NCBI RefSeq assembly: GCF_050948215.1
Contig: NW_027488851.1
Coordinates: 124,001-188,000, forward strand
Length of the DNA stretch: 64,000 nucleotides
Direction of reading: 5' to 3'
DNA from: Halictus rubicundus
Lineage: Eukaryota; Arthropoda; Insecta; Hymenoptera; Halictidae
The notes beneath the pieces are model-generated. The model was not told where the DNA came from. It did not search any database and saw nothing but the letters and a program-made list of their open reading frames with translations. The position numbers and the translations under genes were made by a program. This document shows positions 45,801 to 59,900 of the stretch, one piece after another; position 1 is the stretch's first letter; every line of letters begins with the position of its first letter.

Positions 45801-48800
45801 GAGACGATAGAGGATAGGATAGATGATTGGATAGGATAGAGGACAGGAGACGATAGAGGATAGGATAGGATAGAGGAAAGGATAGAGGATAGGATAGAGG
45901 ATTGGATAGGATAGAGAATATTATAGGGAAGAGGATAGGATATGATAGAGAATACGATATTATAGAGGATAGGATAGGATCGAGGATCGGATAGGACAGA
46001 GGATTGGATAGGATAGAGGATAGGATAGGATAGAGGATAGGATATAGGATAGGATAGGATAGAGGATAGGATAGCATAGAGGAAAGGATAGAGGATAGGA
46101 TAGAGGGTTGGATAGGATAGAGGATATTATAGGGAAGAGGATAGGATATGATAGAGAATACGATATTATAGAGGATAGGATAGGATAGAGGATAGGATAG
46201 GATAGAGGATCGGATAGGATAGGATAGATGATAGGATAGTTGATTGGATAGGATAGAGGATAGGATACGATACGGGGTAGGATAGGATAGGATAGAGAAT
46301 AGAATAGGAAAGATAATATTATAGGATTGAGGATAGGATAGGATAGTGGATAGGTTAAAGGATTGGATAGAATAGAGGATAGGATATTGGATTGGATAGG
46401 ATAGAGGATAGAATACGATAGAGGATAGGATAGGATAGAGAAGAGGATAGAGGATAGGATAGGATAGAGGACAGCATAGGATTGAGGATAGGATAGAGGA
46501 TTGTATAGGATATAGGACACGGTTCGATAGAGGATAGGATAGGATAGGGGATAGGGTAGAGGATAGGATAGAGGATAGGATAGGATAGAGGATAGGATAG
46601 GATAGAGGGTAGGATAGGATAGAGGATAGGATAGGATAGAGGATAGGATAGGATAGAGGATAGGATAGGATAGAGGATAGGATAGGATAGAGGATAGGAT
46701 AGGATAGGATAGAGAATAGGATAGGATAGAGGATAGGATAGAGGATAGAATAGGATAGAGGATAGGATAGGATAGAGGATAGGATAGGATAGAGGATAGG
46801 ATAGGACTGAAGATGGGATAGGATTGAGGATAGGATACGATAGAGGATAGGATAGAGGATATGTTAGGATAGAGGATGGGATAGGATAGAGGATACGATA
46901 GGATAGAGGATAGGATAGCATAGTGGATTGGATAGGATGCAGGATAGGATAGGATAGAGGATAGTATAGGATAGAGTATAGGATATGATAGGATAGAGGA
47001 TGGGATAGGATAGAGGATAGGATAGGATAGAGGATAGAGGATAGGATAGAGGATAGCATAGAGGATAGGATAGGATAGAGGGTAGGGTAGAATTTGGATA
47101 GGATACAGGATAGGATTGGATAGAGAAGAGGATAGGATAGAGGATATTATAGGGTAGAGGATAGGATAGGATAGAGGATACGATATGATAGAGGATAGGA
47201 AAGAGTATAGGATATAATACAGTATAGGATAGGATTGAGTATAGGATGGGATAGAGGATAGGATAGGGTATTGGATAGGATAGAGGATAGGATAGGATAG
47301 AGGACAGGATAGGATTCAGGATAGGATAGGATAGAGGATAGTACAGGATAGGATACAGAATAGGTTAGGGTAGATGATATTATAGGATAGATTACAGGAT
47401 AGGATAGAGGATCCGATATTATAGAGGATAGGATAGGATAGAGGATAGGATAGAGGATAGGATGGAGGATAGGACACGATACGGGATAGGATAGGATAGG
47501 ATAGAGAATAGAATAGGAAAGATGATATTATAGGATTGAGGATAGGATAGGATAGGGTATTGGATAGGATACAGGATAGGAGACGATAGAGGTTAGGATA
47601 CGGTAGAGGATAGGATAGGATAGAGAATATTATAGGATAGAGGATAGAATATGATAGAGGATACGATATTATAGAGGATACGATAGGATAGAGGATAGGA
47701 TAGGATAGAGTATAGGATAGGGGATTGGATAATATAGAGGATAGGAGACGATAGAGGATAGGATACGGTAGAGGATAGGATAGGATAGAGAACAGGACAG
47801 GGTAGATGATATTATAGGCAAGAGGATAGGATATGATAGAGGATACGATATTATACAGGATAGGATAGGATAGAGGACAGGATAGGATTCAGGATAGGAT
47901 ATAATAGGATAGGATAGAGGATAGGATAGGGGATTGGTTAGGATAGGGGATTGAATAGGATAGAGGATAGGAGACAATAGTGGATAGGATAGGGGATTGG
48001 ATAGGATAGAGGATAGGAGACGATAGAGGATAGGATAGGTGATTGGTTAGGATAGAGGACAGGAGACGATAGAGGATAGGATAGATGATTGGATAGGATA
48101 GAGGACAGGAGACGATAGAGTATAGGATAGGATAGAGGAAAGGATAGAGGATAGGATAGAGGGTTGGATAGGATAGAGGATATTATAGGGAAGAGGATAG
48201 GATATGATAGAGAATACGATATTATAGAGGATAGGATAGGATCGAGGATCGGGTAGGATAGAGAATTGGATAGGATAGAGGATAGGATAGGATAGAGGAT
48301 AGGATAGAGGATAGGATAGGATAGAGGATAGGATAGGACTGAAGATGGGATAGGATTGAGGATAGGATAGGATAGAGGATAGGATAGAGGATATGATAGG
48401 ATAGAGGATGGGATAGGATAGAGGATACGATAGGATAGAGGATAGGATAGCATAGTGGATTGGATAGGATGCAGGATAGGATAGGATAGAGGATAGTATA
48501 GGATAGAGTATAGGATATGATAGGATAGAGGATGGGATAGGATAGAGGATAGGATAGGATAGAGGATAGAGGATAGGATAGAGGATAGCATAGAGGATAG
48601 GATAGGATAGAGGGTAGGGTAGAATTTGGATAGGATACAGGATAGGATTGGATAGAGAAGAGGATAGGATAGAGGATATTATAGGGTAGAGGATAGGATA
48701 GGATAGAGGATACGATATGATAGAGGATAGGAAAGAGTATAGGATATAATACAGTATAGGATAGGATTGAGTATAGGATGGGATAGAGGATAGGATAGGG

Positions 48801-51800
48801 TATTGGATAGGATAGAGGATAGGATAGGATAGAGGATAGGATAGGATAGAGGATAGGATACGATAGAGGATAGGATAGGATAGAGGATAGGATAGGATAG
48901 AGGATAGGATAGGATAGAGGATAGGGTAGGATAGAGGATAGGACAGGATAGAGGATTGGATAGGATAGAGGGTTTGGTAGAGTTGGGATAGGATACAGGA
49001 TAGGATAGGATAGAGGATAGGATAGGATAGAGAATGGGATAGGATAGAGGATATTATAGTGTAGAGGATAGGATAGGATAGAGGATACGATATGATAGAC
49101 GATAGGAAAGAGGATAGGATATAATACAGTATAGGATAGGATTGAGTATAGGATGGGTTAGAGGATGGATATGGGATTGGATAGGATAGAAGATAGGATA
49201 GGATAGAGGATAGGATAGGATAGAGGATAGAGGATAGAGGATAGAGGATAGGATAGGATAGAGGATAGGATAGAGGATAGGATAGGATAGGGGATAGGAT
49301 AGGATAGAGGATAGGATAGGATAGAGAATAGGATAGGATAGAGGATAGGATAGAGGATAGGATAGGATAGAGGATAGGATAGGATAGAGGATAGGATAGG
49401 ATAGAGGATAGGATAGGATAGAGGATAGGATACAGGATAGGATAGGATAGGGGATAGGATAGGATAGAGGATAGGATAGGATAGAGGATAGGATAGAGGA
49501 TAGGATAGGATAGAGGGTAGGATAGGATAGAGGATAGGATAGGATAGAGGATAGGATAGGATAGAGGATAGGATAGGGGATTGGTTAGGATAGGGGATTG
49601 AATAGGATAGAGGATAGGAGACGATAGTGGATAGGATAGGGAATTGGATAGGATAGAGGACAGGAGACGATAGAGGATAGGATAGGATAGAGGATAGGAT
49701 AGGATAGAGGATAGGATAGGATGGATGATAGGATAGGATAGAGGATAGGATAGGATAGAGGATAGGATAGGATAGAGGATAGGATAGAATAGAGGATAGG
49801 ATAGGATAGAGGATAGGATAGGATAGAGGATAGGATAGGATAGGATAGAAGAGAGGATAGGATAGAGGAGAGGATAGGATAGAGGATAGGATAGGATAGA
49901 GGATAGGATAGGATAGAGGATAGGATAGAGGATAGGATAGGATAGAGGGTAGGATAGGATAGAGGATAGGATAGGATAGAGGATAGGATAGGATAGAGGA
50001 TAGGATAGGATAGAGGATAGGATAGGATAGAGGATAGGATAGGATAGAGGATAGGATAGGATAGAGGATAGGATAGGATAGAGGATAGGATAGGATAGAG
50101 GATAGGATAGGATAGATGATATTATATGATAGAGGTTACGATAGGATAGAGGATAGGATAGGATAGAGGATAGGATATTATAGAGGATAGGATAGGATAG
50201 AGGATCGGATAGGATAGGATATAGGACAGTAGACGATAGAGGATAAGATAGGGTATTGGATAGGATAGAGGACAGGAGACGATAGAGGATAGGATAGGAT
50301 AGAGGATAGGAGACGATAGAGGATAGGATAGATGATTGGATAGGATAGAGGACAGGAGACGATAGAGGATAGGATAGGATAGAGGAAAGGATAGAGGATA
50401 GGATAGAGGATTGGATAGGATAGAGGATATTATAGGGAAGAGGATAGGATATGATAGAGAATACGATATTATAGAGGATAGGATAGGATCGAGGATCGGA
50501 TAGGACAGAGGATTGGATAGGATAGAGGATAGGATAGGATAGAGGATAGGATATAGGATAGGAGAGGATAGAGGATAGGATAGCATAGAGGAAAGGATAG
50601 AGGATAGGATAGAGGGTTGGATAGGATAGAGGATATTATAGGGAAGAGGATAGGATATGATAGAGAATACGATATTATAGAGGATAGGATAGGATAGAGG
50701 ATAGGATAGGATAGAGGATCGGATAGGATAGGATAGATGATAGGATAGTTGATTGGATAGGATAGAGGATAGGATACGATACGGGGTAGGATAGGATAGG
50801 ATAGAGAATAGAATAGGAAAGATAATATTATAGGATTGAGGATAGGATAGGATAGTGGATAGGTTAAAGGATTGGATAGAATAGAGGATAGGATATTGGA
50901 TTGGATAGGATAGAGGATAGGATACGATAGAGGATAGGATAGGATAGAGAAGAGGATAGAGGATAGGATAGGATAGAGGACAGCATAGGATTGAGGATAG
51001 GATAGAGGATTGTATAGGATATAGGACACGGTTCGATAGAGGATAGGATAGGATAGGGGATAGGGTAGATGATAGGATAGAGGATAGGATAGGATAGAGG
51101 ATAGGATAGAGGATAGGATAGGATAGAGGGTAGGATAGGATAGAGGATAGGATAGGATAGAGGATAGGATAGAGGATAGGATAGGATAGAGGATAGGATA
51201 GGATAGAGGATAGGATAGGATAGGATAGAGAATAGGATAGGATAGAGGATAGGATAGAGGATAGAATAGGATAGAGGATAGGATAGGATAGAGGATAGAA
51301 TAGGATAGAGGATAGGATAGGACTGAAGATGGGATAGGATTGAGGATAGGATACGATAGAGGATAGGATAGAGGATATGATAGGATAGAGGATGGGATAG
51401 AATAGAGGATACGATAGGATAGAGGATAGGATAGCATAGTGGATTGGATAGGATGCAGGATAGGATAGGATAGAGGATAGTATAGGATAGAGTATAGGAT
51501 ATGATAGGATAGAGGATGGGATAGGATAGAGGATAGGATAGGATAGAGGATAGAGGATAGGATAGAGGATAGCATAGAGGATAGGATAGGATAGAGGGTA
51601 GGGTAGAATTTGGATAGGATACAGGATAGGATTGGATAGAGAAGAGGATAGGATAGAGGATATTATAGGGTAGAGGATAGGATAGGATAGAGGATACGAT
51701 ATGATAGAGGATAGGAAAGAGTATAGGATATAATACAGTATAGGATAGGATTGAGTATAGGATGGGATAGAGGATAGGATAGGGTATTGGATAGGATAGA

Positions 51801-53900
51801 GGATAGGATAGGATAGAGGACAGGATAGGATTCAGGATAGGATAGGATAGAGGATAGTACAGGATAGGATACAGAATAGGTTAGGGTAGATGATATTATA
51901 GGATAGATCACAGGATAGGATAGAGGATCCGATATTATAGAGGATAGGATAGGATAGAGGATAGGATAGAGGATAGGATGGAGGATAGGACACGATACGG
52001 GATAGGATAGGATAGGATAGAGAATAGAATAGGAAAGATGATATTATAGGATTGAGGATAGGATAGGATAGGGTATTGGATAGGATACAGGATAGGAGAC
52101 GATAGAGGTTAGGATACGGTAGAAGATAGGATAGGATAGAGAATATTATAGGATAGATGATATTAAAGGCAAGAGGGTAGGATTTGATAGAGGCTACGAT
52201 ATTATACAGGATAGGATAGGATAGAGGATCGGATAGGATAGGATAGAGGATAGGATAGAGGATAGGATAGAGGATAGGATAGAGGATAGGATAGGATAGA
52301 GCATAGGATAGGATAGAGGATACGATAGGGAATTGGACAGTATAGATGATAATATAGGAAAGAGGAGAGGATATGATAGAGGATACGATGTTATAGAGGA
52401 TAGTATAGGATAGAGGATCGGATAGGATAGCGTAGAGGATCGAATAGGATAGGATAGAGGATCGGATAGGATAGGATAGGGGATAGGATAGGGGATTAGA
52501 TAGGATCGAGGACAGGAGACGATTGAGGATAGGATAGGATAGAGGATCGGATAGGATAGGATAGATGATAGGATAGGGGATTGGATAGAATAGAACACAG
52601 GAGACGATAGCGGATAGGATATGATACAGGATAGGATAGTATAGAGGATAGGATAGGATAGAGTATAGGATAGGATTGATGATAGGATAGGGTTGAGGAT
52701 AGGATACGGTGGAGGATAGGATAGGATAGAGGATAGGATATAGGATTGAATAGGATAGAGGATAGGATACGATACGGGATAGAGAATAGAATAGGAAAGA
52801 TGATATTAGAGGATTGAGGACAGGATAGGATAGTGGATTGGATAGGATAGAGCAGACGATAGAGGATAGGATAGGATAGAGAATATAATAGGATAGATGA
52901 TATTATATGATAGAGGATAGAATATGATAGAGGATACGATATTATAGAGGATACGATAGGATAGAGGATAGGATAGGATAGAGTATAGGATAGGGGATTG
53001 GATAATATAGAGGATAGGAGACGATAGAGGATAGGATACGGTAGAGGATAGGATAGGATAGAGAACAGGACAGGGTAGATGATATTATAGGCAAGAGGAT
53101 AGGATATGATAGAGGATACGATATTATACAGGATAGGATAGGATAGAGGACAGGATAGGATTCAGGATAGGATATAATAGGATAGGATAGAGGATAGGAT
53201 AGGGGATTGGTTAGGATAGGGGATTGAATAGGATAGAGGATAGGAGACAATAGTGGATAGGATAGGGGATTGGATAGGATAGAGGATAGGAGACGATAGA
53301 GGATAGGATAGGTGATTGGTTAGGATAGAGGACAGGAGACGATAGAGGATAGGATAGATGATTGGATAGGATAGAGGACAGGAGACGATAGAGGATAGGA
53401 TAGGATAGAGGAAAGGATAGAGGATAGGATAGAGGGTTGGATAGGATAGAGGATATTATAGGGAAGAGGATAGGATATGATAGAGAATACGATATTATAG
53501 AGGATAGGATAGGATCGAGGATCGGGTAGGATAGAGAATTGGATAGGATAGAGGATAGGATAGGATAGAGGATAGGATAGAGGATAGGATAGGATAGAGG
53601 ATAGGATAGGACTGAAGATGGGATAGGATTGAGGATAGGATAGGATAGAGGATAGGATAGAGGATATGATAGGATAGAGGATGGGATAGGATAGAGGATA
53701 CGATAGGATAGAGGATAGGATAGCATAGTGGATTGGATAGGATGCAGAATAGGATAGGATAGAGGATAGTATAGGATATAGTATAGGATATGATAGGATA
53801 GAGGATGGGATAGGATAGAGGATAGGATAGGATAGAGGATAGAGGATAGGATAGAGGATAGCATAGAGGATAGGATAGGATAGAGGGTAGGGTAGAATTT
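40872..53900. repeat. Higher-order repeat of 4.5-5.3 kb, three copies
   Basis: The block from about 40872 to 44574 recurs at +4646 bp (about 45518-49220), after which 17-mer number varies. A third copy begins near 50030 at about +4510 from the second. Within it the later markers lie at +5273 because an extra block (about 52080-52870, similar to about 29930-30880) has been added. The second 2017-bp copy is the start of this unit, so the duplications are nested. Confidence 0.8.
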
Positions 53901-53949
53901 GGATAGGATACAGGATAGGATTGGATAGAGAAGAGGATAGGATAGAGGA

Positions 53950-56900
53950 TATTATAGGGTAGAGGATAGGATAGGATAGAGGATACGATATGATAGAGGA
54001 TAGGAAAGAGTATAGGATATAATACAGTATAGGATAGGATTGAGTATAGGATGGGATAGAGGATAGGATAGGGTATTGGATAGGATAGAGGATAGGATAG
54101 GATAGAGGATAGGATAGGATAGAGGATAGGATAGGATAGAGGATAGGATACGATAGAGGATAGGATAGGATAGAGGATAGGATAGGATAGAGGATAGGAT
54201 AGGATAGAGGATAGGGTAGGATAGAGGATAGGACAGGATAGAGGATTGGATATGATAGAGGGTTTGGTAGAATTGGGATAGGATACAGGATAGGATAGGA
54301 TAGAGGATAGGATAGGATAGAGAATGGGATAGGATAGAGGATATTATAGTGTAGAGGATAGGATAGGATAGAGGATACGATATGATAGAGGATAGGAAAG
54401 AGGATAGGATATAATACAGTATAGGATAGGATTGAGTATAGGATGGGTTAGAGGATGGATATGATATTGGATAGGATAGAAGATAGGATAGGATAGAGGA
54501 TAGGATAGGATAGAGGATAGAGGATAGAGGATAGGATAGGATAGAGGATAGGATAGAGGATAGGATAGGATAGGGGATAGGATAGGATAGAGGATAGGAT
54601 AGGATAGAGAATAGGATAGGATAGAGGATAGGATAGAGGATAGGATAGGATAGAGGATAGGATAGGATAGAGGATAGGATAGGATAGAGGATAGGATAGG
54701 ATAGAGGATAGGATAGGATAGAGGATAGGATAGGATAGAGGATAGGATAGGATAGAGGATAGGATAGGATAGAGGATAGGATAGGATAGAGGATAGGATA
54801 GGATAGAGGATAGGATAGGATAGAGGATAGGATAGGATAGAGGATAGGATAGGATAGAGGATAGGATAGGATAGAGGATAGGATAGGATAGAGGATAGGA
54901 TAGGATAGAGGATAGGATAGGATAGAGGATAGGATAGGATAGAGGATAGGATACAGGATAGGATAGGATAGGGGATAGGATAGGAGAGAGGATAGGATAG
55001 GATAGAGAATAGGATAGGATAGAGGATAGGATAGAGGATAGGATAGAGGATAGGATAGGATAGAGGATAGGATAGGATAGAGGATAGGATAGGATAGAGG
55101 ATAGGATAGGATAGAGGATAGGATAGGATAGAGGATAGGATAGGATAGGGGATAGGATAGGATAGACGATAGGATAGGATAGAGAATAGGATAGGATAGA
55201 GGATAGTATAGAGGATAGGATAGGATAGAGGATAGGATAGGATAGAGGATAGGATAGGATAGATAATAGGATAGGATAGAGGATAGGATAGGATAGAGGA
55301 TAGGATAGGATAGAGGATAGGATAGGATAGAGGATAGGATAGGATAGAGAATATTATAGGATAGATGATATTAAAGGCAAGAGGATAGGATTTGATAGAG
55401 GCTACGATATTATACAGGATAGGATAGGATAGAGGATCGGATAGGATAGGATAGAGGATAGGATAGAGGATAGGATAGAGGATAGGATAGAGGATAGGAT
55501 AGGATAGAGCATAGGATAGGATAGAGGATACGATAGGGAATTGGACAGTATAGATGATAATATAGGAAAGAGGAGAGGATATGATAGAGGATACGATATT
55601 ATAGAGGATAGTATAGGATAGAGGATCGGATAGGATAGCGTAGAGGATCGAATAGGATAGGATAGAGGATCGGATAGGATAGGATAGAGGATAGGATAGG
55701 GGATTAGATAGGATCGAGGACAGGAGACGATTGAGGATAGGATAGGATAGAGGATCGGATAGGATAGGGTAGATGATAGGATAGGGGATTGGATAGAATA
55801 GAACACAGGAGACGATAGCGGATAGGATATGATACAGGATAGGATAGTATAGAGGATAGGATAGGATAGAGTATAGGATAGGATTGAGGATAGGATAGGA
55901 TAGAGGATAGGATAGAGGATATGTTAGGATAGAGGATGGGATAGGATAGAGGATACGATAGGATAGAGGATAGGATAGCATAGTGGATTGGATAGGATGC
56001 AGGATAGGATAGGATAGAGGATAGTATAGGATAGAGTATAGGATATGATAGGATAGAGGATGGGATAGGATAGAGGATAGGATAGGATAGAGGATAGAGG
56101 ATAGGATAGAGGATAGCATAGAGGATAGGATAGGATAGAGGGTAGGGTAGAATTTGGATAGGATACAGGATAGGATTGGATAGAGAAGAGGATAGGATAG
56201 AGGATATTATAGGGTAGAGGATAGGATAGGATAGAGGATACGATATGATAGAGGATAGGAAAGAGTATAGGATATAATACAGTATAGGATAGGATTGAGT
56301 ATAGGATGGGATAGAGGATAGGATAGGGTATTGGATAGGATAGAGGATAGGATAGGATAGAGGATAGGATAGGATAGAGGATAGGATAGGATAGAGGATA
56401 GGATACGATAGAGGATAGGATAGGATAGAGGATAGGATAGGATAGAGGATAGGATAGGATAGAGGATAGGGTAGGATAGAGGATAGGACAGGATAGAGGA
56501 TTGGATATGATAGAGGGTTTGGTAGAATTGGGATAGGATACAGGATAGGATAGGATAGAGGATAGGATAGGATAGAGAATGGGATAGGATAGAGGATATT
56601 ATAGTGTAGAGGATAGGATAGGATAGAGGATACGATATGATAGAGGATAGGAAAGAGGATAGGATATAATACAGTATAGGATAGGATTGAGTATAGGATG
56701 GGTTAGAGGATGGATATGGGATTGGATAGGATAGAAGATAGGATAGGATAGAGGATAGGATAGGATAGAGGATAGAGGATAGAGGATAGGATAGGATAGA
56801 GGATAGGATAGAGGATAGGATAGGATAGGGGATAGGATAGGATAGAGGATAGGATAGGATAGAGAATAGGATAGGATAGAGGATAGGATAGAGGATAGGA

Positions 56901-59900
56901 TAGGATAGAGGATAGGATAGGATAGAGGATAGGATAGGATAGAGGATAGGATAGGATAGAGGATAGGATAGGATAGAGGATAGGATAGGATAGAGGATAG
57001 GATAGGATAGAGGATAGGATAGGATAGAGGATAGGATAGGATAGAGGATAGGATAGGATAGAGGATAGGATAGGATAGAGGATAGGATAGGATAGAGGAT
57101 AGGATAGGATAGAGGATAGGATAGGATAGAGGATAGGATAGGATAGAGGATAGGATACAGGATAGGATAGGATAGGGGATAGGATAGGATAGAGGATAGG
57201 ATAGGATAGAGAATAGGATAGGATAGAGGATAGGATAGAGGATAGGATAGAGGATAGGATAGGATAGAGGATAGGATAGGATAGAGGATAGGATAGGATA
57301 GAGGATAGGATAGGATAGAGGATAGGATAGGATAGGGGATAGGATAGGATAGACGATAGGATAGGATAGAGAATAGGATAGGATAGAGGATAGGATAGAG
57401 GATAGGATAGGATAGAGGATAGGATAGGATAGAGGATAGGATAGGATAGAGGATAGGATAGGATAGAGGATAGGATAGGATAGAGGATAGGATAGGATAG
57501 AGGATAGGATAGGATAGAGGATAGGATAGGATAGAGGATAGGATAGGATAGAGGATAGGATAGGATAGAGGATAGGATAGGATAGAGGATAGGATAGGAT
57601 AGAGGATAGGATAGGATAGAGGATAGGATAGGATAGAGGATAGGATAGGATAGAGGATAGGATAGGATAGAGGATAGGATAGGATAGAGGATAGGATAGG
57701 ATAGAGGATAGGATAGGATAGAGGATAGGATAGGATAGAGGATAGGATAGGATAGAGGATAGGATAGGATAGAGGATAGGATAGGATAGAGGATAGGATA
57801 GGATAGAGGATAGGATAGGATAGAGGATAGGATAGGATAGAGGATAGGATAGGATAGAGGATAGGATAGGATAGAGGATAGGATAGGATAGAGGATAGGA
57901 TAGGATAGAGGATAGGATACAGGATAGGATAGGATAGGGGATAGGATAGGATAGAGGATAGGATAGGATAGAGAATAGGATAGGATAGAGGATAGGATAG
58001 AGGATAGGATAGAGGATAGGATAGGATAGAGGATAGGATAGGATAGAGGATAGGATAGGATAGAGGATAGGATAGGATAGAGGATAGGATAGGATAGGGG
58101 ATAGGATAGGATAGACGATAGGATAGGATAGAGAATAGGATAGGATAGAGGATAGTATAGAGGATAGGATAGGATAGAGGATAGGATAGGATAGAGGATA
58201 GGATAGGATAGATAATAGGATAGGATAGAGGATAGGATAGGATAGAGGATATTATAGGATAGAGGATAGGATAGGATAGAGGATAGGATAGGATAGAGAA
58301 TATTATAGGATAGATGATATTAAAGGCAAGAGGATAGGATTTGATAGAGGCTACGATATTATACAGGATAGGATAGGATAGAGGATCGGATAGGATAGGA
58401 TAGAGGATAGGATAGAGGATAGGATAGAGGATAGGATAGAGGATAGGATAGGATAGAGCATAGGATAGGATAGAGGATACGATAGGGAATTGGACAGTAT
58501 AGATGATAATATAGGAAAGAGGAGAGGATATGATAGAGGATACGATATTATAGAGGATAGTATAGGATAGAGGATCGGATAGGATAGCGTAGAGGATCGA
58601 ATAGGATAGGATAGAGGATCGGATAGGATAGGATAGAGGATAGGATAGGGGATTAGATAGGATCGAGGACAGGAGACGATTGAGGATAGGATAGGATAGA
58701 GGATCGGATAGGATAGGGTAGATGATAGGATAGGGGATTGGATAGAATAGAACACAGGAGACGATAGCGGATAGGATATGATACAGGATAGGATAGTATA
58801 GAGGATAGGATAGGATAGAGTATAGGATAGGATTGAGGATAGGATAGGATAGAGGATAGGATAGAGGATATGATAGGATAGAGGATGGGATAGGATAGAG
58901 GATACGATAGGATAGAGGATAGGATAGCATAGTGGATTGGATAGGATGCAGGATAGGATAGGATAGAGGATAGTATAGGATAGAGTATAGGATATGATAG
59001 GATAGAGGATGGGATAGGATAGAGGATAGGATAGGATAGAGGATAGAGGATAGGATAGAGGATAGCATAGAGGATAGGATAGGATAGAGGGTAGGGTAGA
59101 ATTTGGATAGGATACAGGATAGGATTGGATAGAGAAGAGGATAGGATAGAGGATATTATAGGGTAGAGGATAGGATAGGATAGAGGATACGATATGATAG
59201 AGGATAGGAAAGAGTATAGGATATAATACAGTATAGGATAGGATTGAGTATAGGATGGGATAGAGGATAGGATAGGGTATTGGATAGGATAGAGGATAGG
59301 ATAGGATAGAGGATAGGATAGGATAGAGGATAGGATAGGATAGAGGATAGGATACGATAGAGGATAGGATAGGATAGAGGATAGGATAGGATAGAGGATA
59401 GGATAGGATAGAGGATAGGGTAGGATAGAGGATAGGACAGGATAGAGGATTGGATATGATAGAGGGTTTGGTAGAATTGGGATAGGATACAGGATAGGAT
59501 AGGATAGAGGATAGGATAGGATAGAGAATGGGATAGGATAGAGGATATTATAGTGTAGAGGATAGGATAGGATAGAGGATACGATATGATAGAGGATAGG
59601 AAAGAGGATAGGATATAATACAGTATAGGATAGGATTGAGTATAGGATGGGTTAGAGGATGGATATGGGATTGGATAGGATAGAAGATAGGATAGGATAG
59701 AGGATAGGATAGGATAGAGGATAGAGGATAGAGGATAGGATAGGATAGAGGATAGGATAGAGGATAGGATAGGATAGGGGATAGGATAGGATAGAGGATA
59801 GGATAGGATAGAGAATAGGATAGGATAGAGGATAGGATAGAGGATAGGAGAGGATAGAGGATAGGATAGGATAGAGGATAGGATAGGATAGAGGATAGGA

